A stretch of DNA of 64,000 nt from Klebsormidium nitens (Eukaryota > Streptophyta > Klebsormidiophyceae > Klebsormidiales > Klebsormidiaceae): NCBI GenBank assembly GCA_000708835.1, contig DF237111.1, positions 100,576-164,575 of the forward strand, written 5' to 3'. Positions 11,801 through 23,500 of the stretch are shown here, one piece after another. Position 1 is the first letter of the stretch, and every line of letters starts with the position of its first letter. A program made the position numbers and the translations under genes. Below the pieces are notes generated by a model. The model searched no databases and was not told where the DNA came from. It worked only from the letters and a program-made list of their open reading frames with translations.

Positions 11801-14800
11801 TGCCTTGACCCGGCGATATTGAGAGGTTTCACTAGACCCACTAAGTCGATGGTACTGCTTTCAAAATGGTCCCTTGCCCAGTTGCTGACACGCAGAGGAG
11901 TAGACCTGTGCACGAAAACGCCACGGAAGACGCACGTGTCGTATTAATGCAGATTTGCCCTCTCAAGTTCGAACACGTGATTGTCCGGGTCTGCTAAAGC
12001 GCTACGAAGTGAGGTTATGAGCTTATGACCCACTGTATCTTGCAGACGTTTCTCGTTGGCCAAACATCTTTTTGGTGTTAGTGTTGCCCAATCGGCAAAT
12101 ATCCTAAGTTTGTCAAAGTACTGTAAATGTTCAGAACCTGCTCAGCTGGAGGGTTATAAGAAGCGGCTTGTTCGCATCTGCAGAGGCCGACAACGCGACG
12201 GAGAAGAACACGATTGTGTTCCGGCTGAAGAAGCGGTGCTGGGAGGAGGGGCCGAAAGGAGCGGAGACGAGAGTCAACGAGAAAGGTAAGCCAATCGCGA
12301 AGTCGGTTTCCAGCCTCCGTTTTCTTGAGCGTCTCCCGCGAAATCTTGTCATAGGCGAACGTTATTTTGGGGATAAGGTACGCGCGCAAAGTAGCCATGT
12401 CAGCATTTGCATGACGGCTTATATGGAAACCGGAGCAGTCACGTCGTGTCACTGCGCGTCGCGACTCTCACTGTGGAGATTTTATTCCAGCGTTGCGTTA
12501 GTCCTCGTCAAGAGGAGTTCTTAGAATGAACTTTGTACTTTCGAGCAAGACTCTTCTGCTCGTTTGTCTCTGGGAAACACAGTTCCGCTAAGGGTTTGAC
12601 TGCCTCAATTTCGCTCTGTCCCGTCGAAGCTTCTTCTAATTGCGCTCAATCATTCGCACCAAAGCATCGCTTCATCTCCTGCTTTTACTGACCCCCCCAC
12701 AAACCACTGCAAAATTGTATCATACCATTCATCTCTGCCCACTCCCCACAATCTCCTCCAGTCCTCTTTCAGATTTGCTCACCTTCCTCCCCCCCCTTTT
12801 CCCGCAGTCTACTCGAGCGACCTGGACTGGCTCCTCCTTACCAGCGAGCGTCACTGGCTCTTCTGCTAGATCTAATTTCTATTAGGATCCCCCCCCTGGC
12901 GCTGATTCTGAATCTATTTTCCCCCTCTCCTCTCGCAGTGTACTCGAGCGACCTGGAGTGGGGCAGCGAGCTCCCTCGCACTCGCACCTTGTTTCGTTAC
13001 GCCCGCCCCCCAATCCGAAGTGTGTTTTCTTACTCAAACCCCAGCCCTCTTCCCGCAGTCTACTCGAGCGACCTGGAGTGGCTCCCCCTGGGCAGCGAGC
13101 TGCCCCGCACTTGCATTCTCGGTCATCTCTGTATCCCCAATCGAACACTCGCACTTTCGTTTTCCTTTTCAAAGCCTCGCTTACCCTCTCCCCCCCTCCC
13201 ATCACGCAGTCTACTCGAGCGACCTGGAGTGGCTCCCCCTGGGCAGCGAGCTCCCCCCCGACGAGGAGACCAAGTTCACAGCATTTAATGCACCGCAAAC
13301 CGCGCCGGGCGGCCAGCCCATCGCGCCGACGCATCCGGACATCGTCCTCGCGAAGCTGCGCAAGCGGCACGAAGTCGAACTAGAAGCGCACGCGGTGAAG
13401 GGCGTGGGGAAGGAGCACGCGAAATGGTCGCCGGTGGCGACGGCAGCTTATCGGCTACTGCCGGAGGTAGGTTGGGCATTCTATATGTTTTGTGGATCTT
13501 TTTCGTTCCTCGTTTCTTATTCCAGGTATCGATGTGAGGCTGCGCAAGCGGCACGAGATCGAATTGGAAGCGCAGGCGGTGAAGGGCGTGGGAAAAGAGC
13601 ACGCGAAGTGGTCGCCGGTCGCGACGGCGGTGTACCGATTACTGCCGGAGGTGGATTGGGCGTTTATATGTTTATCACTTTTTTGTGTTCGTTGTTTTTA
13701 ATGTGAAGCTGCGCAAGCGGCACGAGATTGAGCTGGAAGCGCATGCGGTGAAGGGCGAGGGGAAAGAGCACGCAAAGTGGTCGTCGGTCGGGGGGTGCGA
13801 GGATTACAAATTTCTGAATCCGATTCAAGAAGCATGAAGCGTACGGGTCCAAGTCTTGGAGGATCACTTTGTGTCTTCTGAGCTGTCATATTCTGCCTTC
13901 ATTCGTTGACAAGAAGCACGCGAATAGTCTTGGGTCGTGATCCGGTTGTTGTGCAAGGTGGGTTAGAGTCTCAATTGGTACCTTTCTGAGGGTTGAGGGA
14001 CCTTACCAATTTGGGCTTGCGCCTTTTGAATGATGAGGTCGGGCGTACTCAGGTTCCCTGACTTTTCCTGTTCTGAATTTGTGGACTCTGTTTCGGCCTT
14101 CATTCTGGCAAGTCACGGCTCTCCATTCGCAGTTTGACAGCATTCTGATAGTTAATGGGACCAGGGCCAAGGCGGGTTAAGTGTTGCGACTGGACGTCCA
14201 TGTTTGGAAAGTATTACTCGCGCTCGTTTCTGCCTCTCCCGGTTGGAAGACTCTGATTGAAGACTTCTTACCTCTTCCAGGTGATACTCAAGGAGGACAT
14301 CAGGGGCGACGAAGCGGACGAGCTCGTCAGAAAGTGCCCGGTACACGTGTTCGACATCGAAGATCTGGGGCCAGGTGAGGGGGAGTGCCCTGCAGGAGGA
14401 ATCGAATATTTTGCTGCCGTCTCTCAGACGCATGGTTGGGTCTTGCGGTCATGAGGATCGTCGCGCCACCGCCTGGACTGGTGGGATAGTTCTGCAGTCC
14501 AGGGTGGCTGCGGTTGCGCTGCGGTATAGGTATCGGTTCTGTTTCCTGTGTTAGCTGGGTTTGTACCGCCCGGATCGAACGGTACGTTTTGGGAGAACTA
14601 TATCGTTGTCTCACCTGTCTTCAGTCTCGTTATCTTGGAACGGATGAGAGCAGCACTCAGCGGACAAGCAAAGGAAGACTGTGCGGACGTTTGCAAAGGT
14701 TACATTTGACACCACAGGAGGAGATTTTAGACGGATGCTTTCGAGACGCTCCTGTGAAGCATGTCGGTTGTTGCCTGCGTGAACCTTTCGTCAAGTAGTC

Positions 14801-15052
14801 CGCTCAATTTGGAAACGCGATTTCTCTGCAGACGGAAAGCGGGCTACGGTGGCGCGTCCTCGGGACTGCACCCTGTGTCGAGAGTGTATACGAGAAGAGG
14901 GGTGGGAGGAAAAGGTGGCGCTGCGGCGAGTCAAGGATCACTTCATCTTCTCGATCGAATCTACAGGAGCCTTGAGGCCCGAGGAATTGTTCACAGAGGC
15001 GATCAAGATTCTTACGGACAAGTGCGAAAAGGTGCTGGCGGATCTGTTTTGA
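8898..15052 (+). CDS. RPAC1: RPAC1 (AC40), shared alpha-like subunit of RNA polymerases I and III, 7 exons, 373 aa
   Basis: The model is join(8898..9032, 10067..10249, 11457..11586, 12184..12285, 13210..13466, 14281..14374, 14832..15052). All introns are GT-AG and phases agree at every junction. The protein has the family's landmarks in order: a lysine-rich N-terminus, [107 protein letters not shown], and [13 protein letters not shown] near the end. Length fits the usual 340-385 aa. The subunit is the alpha homologue that pairs with AC19 to nucleate Pol I and Pol III assembly in the nucleus, for rRNA, 5S and tRNA synthesis. Exons 3 and 5 are flanked by multiple partial tandem copies of themselves. 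I chose the intact copies because only they keep the conserved protein and both splice sites. Confidence 0.95.
10690..11456 (+). repeat. Four decoy copies of the RPAC1 exon 3 start, tandem, about 170-base period
   Basis: Exon-like starts follow AG acceptors at 10745, 10917, 11118 and 11287, before the true exon at 11457. The spacings are 172, 201, 169 and 170 bases. They read [35 protein letters not shown] and [12 protein letters not shown], against [12 protein letters not shown] in the true exon. About 50 bases of preceding intron (a GAGCGCTTGACC-type block) are copied with several of them. Each copy loses similarity after some 30-40 bases and has no matching 5' splice site. Confidence 0.9.
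12780..13209 (+). repeat. Three decoy copies of the RPAC1 exon 5 start (3' splice site side)
   Basis: Copies of the start of exon 5 follow CAG acceptors at 12808, 12939 and 13059; the true exon starts at 13210. The spacings are 131, 120 and 151 bases. The copy at 13059 matches the true exon for its first 43 bases, the one at 12808 differs early, and the one at 12939 has lost an internal block. The intron parts between copies are pyrimidine-rich and only loosely alike. Using the decoy at 12808 runs into an in-frame stop. Confidence 0.9.
13537..13800 (+). repeat. Two decoy copies of the RPAC1 exon 5 end (5' splice site side)
   Basis: The last 110 or so bases of exon 5, beginning AAGCTGCGCAAGCGG at 13353, recur at 13537 (offset 184) and 13706 (further 169). 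The first copy keeps the full exon end and a possible GT donor at 13651. The second breaks off near 13797 after GTGGTCGTCGGTCGG. A faint further relic may lie near 13913. Both lack a normal acceptor and the first half of the exon. Confidence 0.85.
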
Positions 15053-16211
15053 GCGGATCTGAACCATACGTGTCTAGTAGAGTCTCTTATATCCCAACGA
15101 TTGGTACTGAGCCCGCGCTGCGGCTCAACCTAAATTGTATGGTGAGGTTTGCAAAGCTGCGCAAGCTCCATGGACGCATTCCGCGTGGTCAATTTCTCGG
15201 GTCACAAGACGGCAAGTCGATTCGCTTTCCCTCTAACCTATTTCAAGTTGGCGTGCACCCATAATCGCCTTAATTTGAAGTATGCAATGTGGACTGGATT
15301 CGTAATAACACGTGATGCATCTGGGCTGTGGGTGCTGTCACACGGAAAGTTCTTTTCGTGCGTTATAATGTTAGAATTCCCGACGAAGTGAAAGCTATCT
15401 TAATGATACTCTTACATATATACCAGTAGGATACTGCTTCCGCACGGAAACGATCTGCATGCGGTCCATACATGCCATGATGCACGTTTAACGATTTTCC
15501 GACACAAACAGCTAATATCATATATGATACCTTGCCGCCTTCACGCCAAGGTATTCAAGCCGGGGGTAAAGTCGGGTATACGTTGTTCTCCCACATCAAG
15601 CATAATCCGCGTGCATGTGCGGCAGACGGGAAGTTTATCTACGATCGACGTCTTGCAGTGCTTCAAGTTTCGATCGGCTTTACACAACGTGTGGAGCTCA
15701 CGCAAATGTTCTTTCTAGCTTTGGTGAATCTGCAGTAGCGCGTGCCAGATCGAGCAATATACTGCATGATCAATTCTAGCTAGAGACTCCAAAGTCACTC
15801 GCGAGAGAGAAGGCATACTAATGATGACAGGTTGACCTAGTGGACAGAGAACATGGCCGGCCTGAAGAATAACATGCATGTCAAAAGGATGCCATTATAA
15901 CATGGACATGAATATGAGAGTGGATGATTGGATATATTCATACAGGTACAATCCTGGACTTACTTTACGTTCCTAATCAATTCCGCGGTCAGGTTGTTCT
16001 CTGGGGACTGGAAGGCCACAATACGGTCTGAATGCGGCCCTTCAGTTACCTTATCATGCCATCGTCAAGACGTGTGGGCTTTCCTGTACAAGCACGGACA
16101 GCATTCTATCGACTATTTACAGTTCGCACGAAGAAATGCGAAGAACAGGAGCTATCACTACATGTCGTCCGAATTTTCCGACTTGTCTTCTCATTCGCTC
16201 TAGACTTAACC
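15053..16211. other. Intergenic, no supported gene
   Basis: This is the interval between the 3' ends of RPAC1 (+) and the F-box gene (-). Only short uninformative ORFs occur. I see no RNA gene or repeat. Confidence 0.5.
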
Positions 16212-16497
16212 TCAATCTCTTTCTGAAGAGATAGTCTCTAGCCAGTGCTGCGCGAGAGGATACCCTTGATTGGCTGCCCTCCCAAGCCACTCCAGCGCGC
16301 TGTCGTCGTCTCTTTCCACCCCTCTGCCGTCGTGATAGCACATGCCCAAGATCCATTGCGCCTGGGAGTTGCCTTGGTCGGCAACCTCTCTGTATCACCG
16401 CGCAGCCATTTCGGAATCTCGGTCGACGCCTTTCCCGGTAGCGTAGGCCGAGGCAACGCCGAGCGCCGCTTATGCATGGCCATTTTCTGCACCCTTT
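16212..16497 (-). pseudogene. Relict Sel1 repeats out of frame after a frameshift
   Basis: In the frame offset from the main ORF, the sequence reads KGAENGHA, stop, AALGVASAYATGKGVDRDSE, MAAR, stop, YREVADQGNSQAQWILGMCY, then HDGRGVERDDSALEWLGRAA. It ends SSERD at a TGA at 16212-16214. These match the Sel1 consensus (A..LG..Y..G.GV..D...A..WY..AA..G). The first stop sits where the repeat has an acidic residue. The second sits where it has Trp, consistent with TGG to TGA. One frameshift plus two nonsense codons show decay. Confidence 0.8.
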
Positions 16498-17584
16498 CAG
16501 TGTACCACTTAAGTGAGCGAGCGTAATCCGGTTTCGCAGCCAACTTGAACAGCGACCCGAGGCTGCACTGCGCGTCTGAATGGTCTTGTTCCGCAGCCTT
16601 CGTGAGCCACTTCTCAGCACGTGCCAGATCGGTTTCCACGCCACTTCCGTGCAGATAGCACCAGCCCAGGTGGTTCTGACCGTCAGCATTGCCGCGTTCC
16701 GCGGCTTTCCTGAACCACCGAACCCCCGCTTCTTCGTCTTCAGCCACACCTTTTCCGTTGTAGTAGCACAGACCGATGTTGTACTCCGTTCTCGCTTCTA
16801 GTTTCAGGCTTTTCAGGGCTGGGAGGCTTTGCAGAACGGGAGCTAGCGACTGGGCGCCTTCGAAGCCAACTGGGTTGTTTGATAGGTCGAGGGCTGTTAG
16901 AGCTCGAAGCTGCCCAAGGCTTTGGACACTCAGGACTTTTTCTCGACCGTTCAGCTTGCTGCCCGACAAGTCCAAGCTCGTAAGCGAAGTGAGACTCTCA
17001 AGGCTAACCGGCAGCCACCACTTGTTCTCAGACATCCGAAGCTCTACCAACGAATGAAGTGTTCCGATTGCCTCATTCAATGGACATCGGGCGTCGTCGT
17101 AGAACGCGTTTCTGCAAAGGTCCACACTCTTGAGCCGTAGGAAGCCCTTCAAGCCTGTGAAAAATTCTGGGCCCAGCTTGCACGATGACAAACGTAGCTC
17201 AGTAAGTGTCTTCGAGTACATGGGGCCTGGGAGCCCTAAAGAGCCAATAGCGAGAGCGCGTACATCAAGGGTCTTCAGAGACGGCAGCTTCGAAATGCGC
17301 TTTCTCAGCAGAGGCACGTGCAACCATGCCACGTCTTTTAAGGTCAGGCTCTCCAAGTCCTCGCGTCCTTTCAGGAAGGCAACAAAAGAGTGCACTTTGT
17401 CCTTCTCCGCTGAGCGCGTCCGCCCCAGCCTCGATTCGAAGAACGCACAGTGCGTGTCGCGCGCAAGCTTTCTAAACTGCTTGGACACAAGGCTGACGCT
17501 GACGAAGTCCTGCCCAGATGACGCCACCACTCTCTGCAAGATGAGGAGCACGACCTCCTCCGGCAACGCCCGGAAATCCGCCAT
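16238..17584 (-). pseudogene. F-box / LRR / Sel1-repeat protein with frameshifted, stop-containing C-terminus
   Basis: An intronless frame starts at ATG 17584 (MADFRALPEEVVLLILQRVV, a typical F-box start); an upstream in-frame ATG at 17632 would add 16 residues. Order: F-box (about residues 1-45), leucine-rich repeats (about 75-265; for example LTSLDLSGSKLNG, LTALDLSNNPVG), then Sel1-type repeats (NIGLCYYNGKGV, HLGWCYLHGSGV). F-box proteins are substrate adaptors of SCF ubiquitin ligases, and LRR and Sel1 repeats are protein-binding scaffolds. Near 16497 the Sel1 frame breaks: the annotated frame continues as non-repeat sequence to a stop at 16238. The lost Sel1 repeats remain readable in another frame to 16212, interrupted by TAA at 16470-16472 and TGA at 16395-16397. 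So this is either a pseudogene or a truncated, still expressed F-box/LRR protein. Confidence 0.8.
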
Positions 17585-17632
17585 TTCTGTTGGGCGGTGG
17601 GCGCTAGGAAAATTGAACAAGTGCCGATTCAC

Positions 17633-18877
17633 GAGACTTCAAGGAAACTGATCTCTGATTCGATCTTCGCCTCTTCGCTTCTGCTGCGTCGCGCCGTCGC
17701 AGCTAAGCAGGGGCTCGCTGTAGAGAATCATGTCTACCCAAAGGTCAGTTTCGAACGCATGATGATGCGAGTGGATTGCTCACATGCAGATTCTCAGAGT
17801 TTCAAGCCGTCGCCGTACGTCCGTGCGCGCGCAGGACCGGTTGTGCCTGCGCCATGCATCGATCATCATATCAGTGTACGAGGTCATGGGCGCCCAGTTG
17901 ATTTGTGACTAACCATGAGGCCGGGTCACCTCGCCGCAAACTTTTCTTTATGCAGACGGCTGATCTCCAGTGCACGTATTGAAGGCGCACTGTCAGTTTC
18001 TACCAGAGTCGAGCAATGACTTCGGGCATTTCTGGGAGTCAAAAAGCGTCCTTTGGTACTGTTATATTTGCGGGCTTGTTCGACTTGTACGCACTCACGA
18101 CGTACGCATCCATGCGCCGATGAAGTTTTCACGATCAGATTGGCTGTAGTATGTATATCAGCGATAGCGCTATCGAGCATGAAATAAGTATTGATATGTG
18201 GGAGTAATATAAGTGCCGGGATGTGTCGAGTCCGAAGTCCCTTTCTCATTTGGCCTCAGTCTGGTCAGAAGTATTGGGAACGGACATGTAGTCGTCGAGC
18301 CATTGAGTATGCGCTACTGACCCGAAGATGGATCGAGCTTTCACCTTCTGTTTTCAAATCTAGATAAGATCTAGATGAAGAGTCGCGGTGCATATAATAG
18401 AGAGAGCGGCGTGTGTTGAATTTCTTTGGCGTATTTGCATTGTGAACTTTGCTCAGTACCAATAGTAGGTAACTTGTTTGACAACGTATGAAAAAGACAG
18501 GAAGTATTAGATTGATCAAATCTTTGCTGGATCGAAGGAGCCTCTTCAGCTCCTCCTCAGCTACATGAAGGTACGTCAAAGAAAAGGCTCGACAAAACGA
18601 GATTGAATTAACGGGCAACGAGTCAACTTGGCTAGTGAGCGAGCCGTCCGGCTAGCTAGAATTGTTCCGTCCGATGTCGCAAGCCTTGTAGCAAAGCGGT
18701 AGCAAAGCTGCTTGCATGCATGAATCTGCTGAGGCGCTTCAACTTGTTAATAGTGATGGCGACCCGGCCAGCGGTCTTCCGGGTATGAGAGCCAGTTACG
18801 TACCCGGGCAGTCCTCAGAGCCCGGCGACTGGTAGCGACTTGAAGGATGAGCATTGAGGACTCCGAGTCGGAGTTGG
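17633..18877. other. Intergenic, no supported gene
   Basis: This is the 5' side of the F-box gene. It is AT-richer than the genes, with short ORFs only, and a TGCATGCATGA palindromic motif lies at 18713-18723. Confidence 0.5.
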
Positions 18878-18885
18878 GGCTCCGC
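18878..18885. repeat. Left 8-bp target-site duplication of the hAT-like element
   Basis: GGCTCCGC directly abuts the CAGGG terminus. The identical octamer is at 19302-19309 on the other side. Confidence 0.75.
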
Positions 18886-19301
18886 CAGGGATTCCCATAG
18901 GCGGGCTTTAGTGGCGATCTCAGCCGGTTGGAGTGGAGGACCAGCCGGTGCCGAAGGCACCCTGCCGGCTCGCTTGCCGGCTTGCAGCCGGTAGAAACCA
19001 CACCCCACCGGCTGAATCTTATACCATATGTAACAAAGCCCCGCTATAAAATCATCATTTCCCCTCTGTTGATGTTCCAAACGGCCCAGAATGGCTCTGA
19101 GTCTAGGTATTTGTGCCTGAAATTGGTACGGAGCGCCAGAAAATGGCTTGAATATTGTCAAAGGCGATTTCTTCGGTACCGGCCGGCACAAATGGAAGGA
19201 TGCCGGCCGCCGGCTTGAAGGCTGTGAGGAAGTTCTGGCCGGTAGGAATCACCAAGTGCCGGCTCCGTGACTGGCTGCCAAAAAATCCATGGGAAACCCT
19301 G
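18886..19301. mobile_element. Non-autonomous hAT-like MITE, 416 bp
   Basis: The element begins CAGGGATTCCCATAGG and ends with the inverted form of CAGGGTTTCCCATGGA. It is flanked on both sides by the same 8 bases, GGCTCCGC (18878-18885 and 19302-19309). Eight-base target-site duplications with CAGGG-type termini are the signature of hAT transposons. The inside is non-coding and carries many copies of GCCGG/CCGGC motifs near both ends, like the subterminal transposase-binding repeats of hAT elements. No transposase is encoded, so it would depend on one elsewhere in the genome. Confidence 0.8.
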
Positions 19302-19309
19302 GGCTCCGC
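19302..19309. repeat. Right 8-bp target-site duplication of the hAT-like element
   Basis: GGCTCCGC follows directly after the CCCTG end of the element and is identical to 18878-18885. Confidence 0.75.
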
Positions 19310-20500
19310 CCTTGGGGGCGTTCATCCCGACTGCATTGTATTACGGCCGCAATTCCGTACTTTCAGCTGCATTCACCAGCATTAAAATATCTGCCGTCGA
19401 GGGCGCTCTCAGCCACAAGTCTCACACGCGTATGCACAAGCCGTTTATCAAAGTCCATGCGTGTGGATTTTCTTCGAGCAATTGTAACGCTTGAATCCTT
19501 CAGGAGGAGCCATGAAGTCAAGTGGAAACGATGCACTGGCTTGGACACCTATGATTACTTTCACCGTTACACCGCGGCTAGCACATTTGTTTCTGGAAAC
19601 CTCCATATTCCGGAAATAGTGTTGTCGCCTTCATTCACGTTTGGACACGCGGTGTACTTGCAAGTAGGGCACCAGAATCTTTTTCTGCCCTGCGATTGGT
19701 CAGGAACTAAAGAGAGGATCCTGAAAACCAGTCAGATCCGCGCCCGAAAAAGTGTAACATGGTCATAAGCGGAGGGTTCGAACCTCTACTTATGGACCAT
19801 TTTCTGGATAGGCGAAGCTCCATTCGAGTCGCCCCGTACACTTGAGTGTGGTACGTACCCAGTGACTTGGTAACGCTGTGGGAGCGAAAAGGCGAGCGTT
19901 ACGTACGCGCTGTGCGGGAAGTCGGTGTAGCGAGGAAACTGGAACGCGACAAAGGTGCATGTTCTCAAGTTCGTTCCCTTTGTCCCATTCTGAATTTGTA
20001 CAGTCAGACTGCAGGCTGATCTTGTGACCAAGAAACTCGATGAGGGCGCTCTAGATCTGAGAAGAAGGGAAGCCGCCCAGGTATTCGCAGGAGGAAGGCG
20101 GCAAGGACAAAGCTGGCGCCCCGAAAAGGGTTTCACGGAAGCACACTACGAACCACCCTAAGCGTGCCGACCATTTTTGGCCTCAGGAAGAGCCGTTTGA
20201 GGATAGCAGGTGCTCAGAGCTTGGTGTTGTTTTGCACGGGTTCCGTGCATTGAAGTGAGTTTTGAGAGAGCTTTGACCTGTGCTGCACTTGCTAGAAGGG
20301 TTGATAAGCCCCTTGGTTGGTGAGGCAGGCTGAAGAGCTCGAGTTTCCAAGGTCTACTGTAAGGTTCCTTCCCTGGTTTGCAACCGACAATCTCTGCCCC
20401 CCTGACTGTTGGCCGCTTCTTAGATCTCAATAGACAGGGTAGAAAGACGCTTAGCAGGGGCACCAGTGTTGATGTTTCAAAGATTGTGAGGGGAAAGTTC
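19310..20500. other. Intergenic, no clear gene; contains a tRNA-minihelix-like hairpin
   Basis: A 159-codon open frame at 19289-19768 overlaps the MITE end and resembles no family I know, so I do not call it. A hairpin at 19759-19800 is listed separately. The right part upstream of 20501 stays open in the zinc-finger gene's frame from 20363. It has a pyrimidine-rich AG near 20422, so an upstream coding exon cannot be excluded. Confidence 0.4.
19759..19800 (-). repeat. Hairpin resembling a tRNA acceptor/T-arm minihelix
   Basis: On the minus strand, ATGGTCCATAAG pairs with CTTATGACCAT (one bulged base). It encloses an AGAGG-TTCGAAC-CCTCC arm, which has the 7-base T-loop of tRNAs. No D arm or anticodon arm is present. 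It may be a chance palindrome or a tRNA-derived relic. It is not called as a tRNA gene. Confidence 0.4.
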
Positions 20501-23500
20501 ATGACAGAGCCAGTCATAACAACGACCCCAGAGCTGCCAGGGTCTACTTCGGCTGGAATGGGTATGCTGGCTACTGCAGAAGCAGACCCCAGCGACTATC
20601 TCAACAAGCTTGCCAAGCATCCAAGACTCTCCAGGTGAAGACCCAATGCGCCCCCATTCCTTTCTGCTCCTGAAGTACTGGCACGATGCGAACAAATATG
20701 TATGTCAGGTTGTGAGGACTAGGTACAAGCCTGTTTTGTACCGAGTTAAGGCAGTTGCTGGTTTGCATCCGCCTCATTGATGCAATGCTGATGGGAAATT
20801 TGTCTAGATCTGTTATTTAGCAAGCAATCTTATGGATTGACTCAACAGGTCAATGTTGTTCTAAGACCACTTAGCTGCCATTTCCTATTAATCCTATAAG
20901 ACCACTGATCTAACTACTACTGATTCTGGTGGTTGTACTGCATTAGTATCTTTGGGTTGAACACTTACTGACCAACCTTGAACTGGAAGTGGTTGTGATC
21001 CTGAAAAACCACTCATAGCATCAGAAGGAATCAGGTTCTCTGATCACCAGCCCGGTCCGAAGAGAAGATTGAGAAACGAGTTGAGGCACCCAAAAAGCGG
21101 TCAGAATCTACTTTTAGTTCTGCGTGAGTTCCTGCATGAGACCTCTGTATTGTGGTCTTCTTCTGAAGTCTAAACCTGGGAGAGCTGCAATATGCTTGTG
21201 GCACTTGGCAGTTTGTGCTTCACATTGGCTGGGTATTCACTGTGTTCAGTTTAAGACCTGATAATGACATCTAGACTAGATAGAATTTGCACTATTGTGC
21301 AAACCTTTTCCCAGTTGCACATGTCTGCAGCAATGAATGCAATGATTCATGCCTGTCTGCAACAAGATCTCTTGCAATGTTGTTTGCTGGCCATTGTCAG
21401 GAGACTTTGACTGTTCAAGGTTGCACTGCGGAACCTTCCTAAGGCAAGGGGGCTCCCTCATCGGTTGGCATTTGCTAACAGCATCCGAACAGCTGCAGTC
21501 TGGCTCTAACTGATGCAACATAATTCCTGCAGCTACATCGTTTTTGCTGTTGATGTAGGTCTTGCCGGCCAGTGTCACGGTTGAAAAATGCCGTCAGGAT
21601 CTGAATGCTAAGGGTTTCCTTCTCTTCATGAGTAGGGTGACATGCGCTAAGGGGTAGTGTATGATGGTCTTGCTGATACACTGGGTGTCTGCTGCAGGAT
21701 GCACGGTATTCCTGAAGGAGCGAACGGGGAGTTCCTCTACCGGAGTAAACAGCCCCGCCCCCTGGAAGATGGGAACTGGATGTGCGAAGATCCAGCCTGC
21801 AGGAATGTCAACTATCCCAGGCGGTCAGAGGTGGGAAACATGCTGATCCTCATGATGCATTGCTGCTGTCATTCCATGTTCAGAGTCTTGAGTTTGTTAA
21901 ACAGCTGCTCTAAGAGGTTCCAGGTGGTGGATAATTTGTTGCAGGTTGAGGAAAGAGGGACGGCATATCTGCTCGAGGAGGGGCATAAGTTGGTTGAAGT
22001 GTGCCAGGCAGGGGATAACCCCTGGCCTCACAGATGTTCCAACATGCACTATTCTAGATAGATATTCTTCTTTCTTGATTGCAGTGAGCTAGAACAGCAT
22101 TTTTTTCCATCTGCTCTGAAGTCTATAGCGCTCAGTACAATTAGAGTAGCCCCTTGACCACTATCTTCTTCCAGCCACATTGGAAATCGAGTCATGGGAC
22201 ATGCGCAAGGACGAGATTGAGTTGAGTTGCTGACAGAACCTAGTTTAGCTAAGCCTTTTGACGGTCCTTCTTCCACTGCAAGATCAAGCTCTTTTGGACT
22301 TAAGCTGTGCATAAGTCTCAAGACAGATATGTGAACTGAACTCTAGAGTGAGCCAGTTCATGCAGCGGTCATGTTCTCATACTCGATCTTTCCTGGTTGC
22401 AGTGCAACAAGTGCGGGAAGAAGCGGGGGTTGATAGGAGACACCATCGTGAAGAATTACGTGGAGTCCATCAAGCTGGCCCGGGGCGAGTCAGCACCTAG
22501 CGCCTTGCAACATGTATGTACCCGGGTTCTGTACTGGGGTTTGCTGGGACCTATTGAGTCACATTTTATGCTCTACTGGAATGAAGTTGCTGTTCTCCTT
22601 ATCCAATCTGCTCCTCATCACTGTAGTATTTGAGCTCTAGAGATGGTGAGGATAGCGCCAAAACACGATTTGCCTGAAGCAAAACTGCCAATTGGAGCAG
22701 GGAGTTCTTTACAAAGAAGACGTGCTGGCGACTCAGCTCTGATTGGTCTAGACGACCCATCGGGAATCTGTTTGTTCTGCTCCTACGAGACAAATGGATT
22801 CACCAGCTGCAGTTGTGCAGTCGGCTTTGCACATGTGTTAGTAGCAACTACCCGTCAAAATGTCATGCACCCTCATTTGACACGCGAGACCTTTTCAAAT
22901 CCCTTCCCCCTCCTTGGATCTAGATAGGTAAGTCCTCTTTCAAACCCGGTCAATTGTTTGCCCAATTTCAGGACACCATCTTAAGACTCGGAGATTGGAG
23001 AACGAATCCAAGATTCGAGAATAATCACTTTCGCAGGCTTCTCGACTGGCGAACATGTCGACCTACGAACGGGGGCCGTACTATCCGGACGTCATGGGGG
23101 CAGACCTGCGCTACTCGACTTCGGAACATGATGCGTGGTTGGCGGCGGCTAATGGTGGGGGACTCGACGCTCCGTACACTCCGCAGTATACCACCAACGG
23201 GGGGTCGCACAGTCGGAGGTCAGCCTTCACGTGAGCTGATCTCCGCTCGTTCCCCTTTTATCACGACTATTTGCAACATGGAGAGAGGCCGTTTTTAACC
23301 CTCAATTGACCGAGTTACCTCTGGACCGAGTTTTTAACCATCAGTGAATGTTGCCTATCTGCATGTCTTCCTGTTTGCTCGTTCCCAGTTTCCAGGAACC
23401 TGCCCGCACTAAGCCATGTAGCCAGCAAAAGGTTCCAATTTTTCCTTTGTACTCGTATTCCCAATTTTGGGCGTCTAGGAGGGTGCTCTAGGATCTCGTT

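Noticed and set aside
16117-16749. 210-codon minus-strand frame overlapping the F-box gene tail
   Set aside because: Basic, repeat-free translation in a third frame; neither the Sel1 frame nor the main frame. It is a shadow.
19289-19768. 159-codon open frame on the plus strand
   Set aside because: It overlaps the MITE end and its TSD, and no recognisable family or splice structure supports it.
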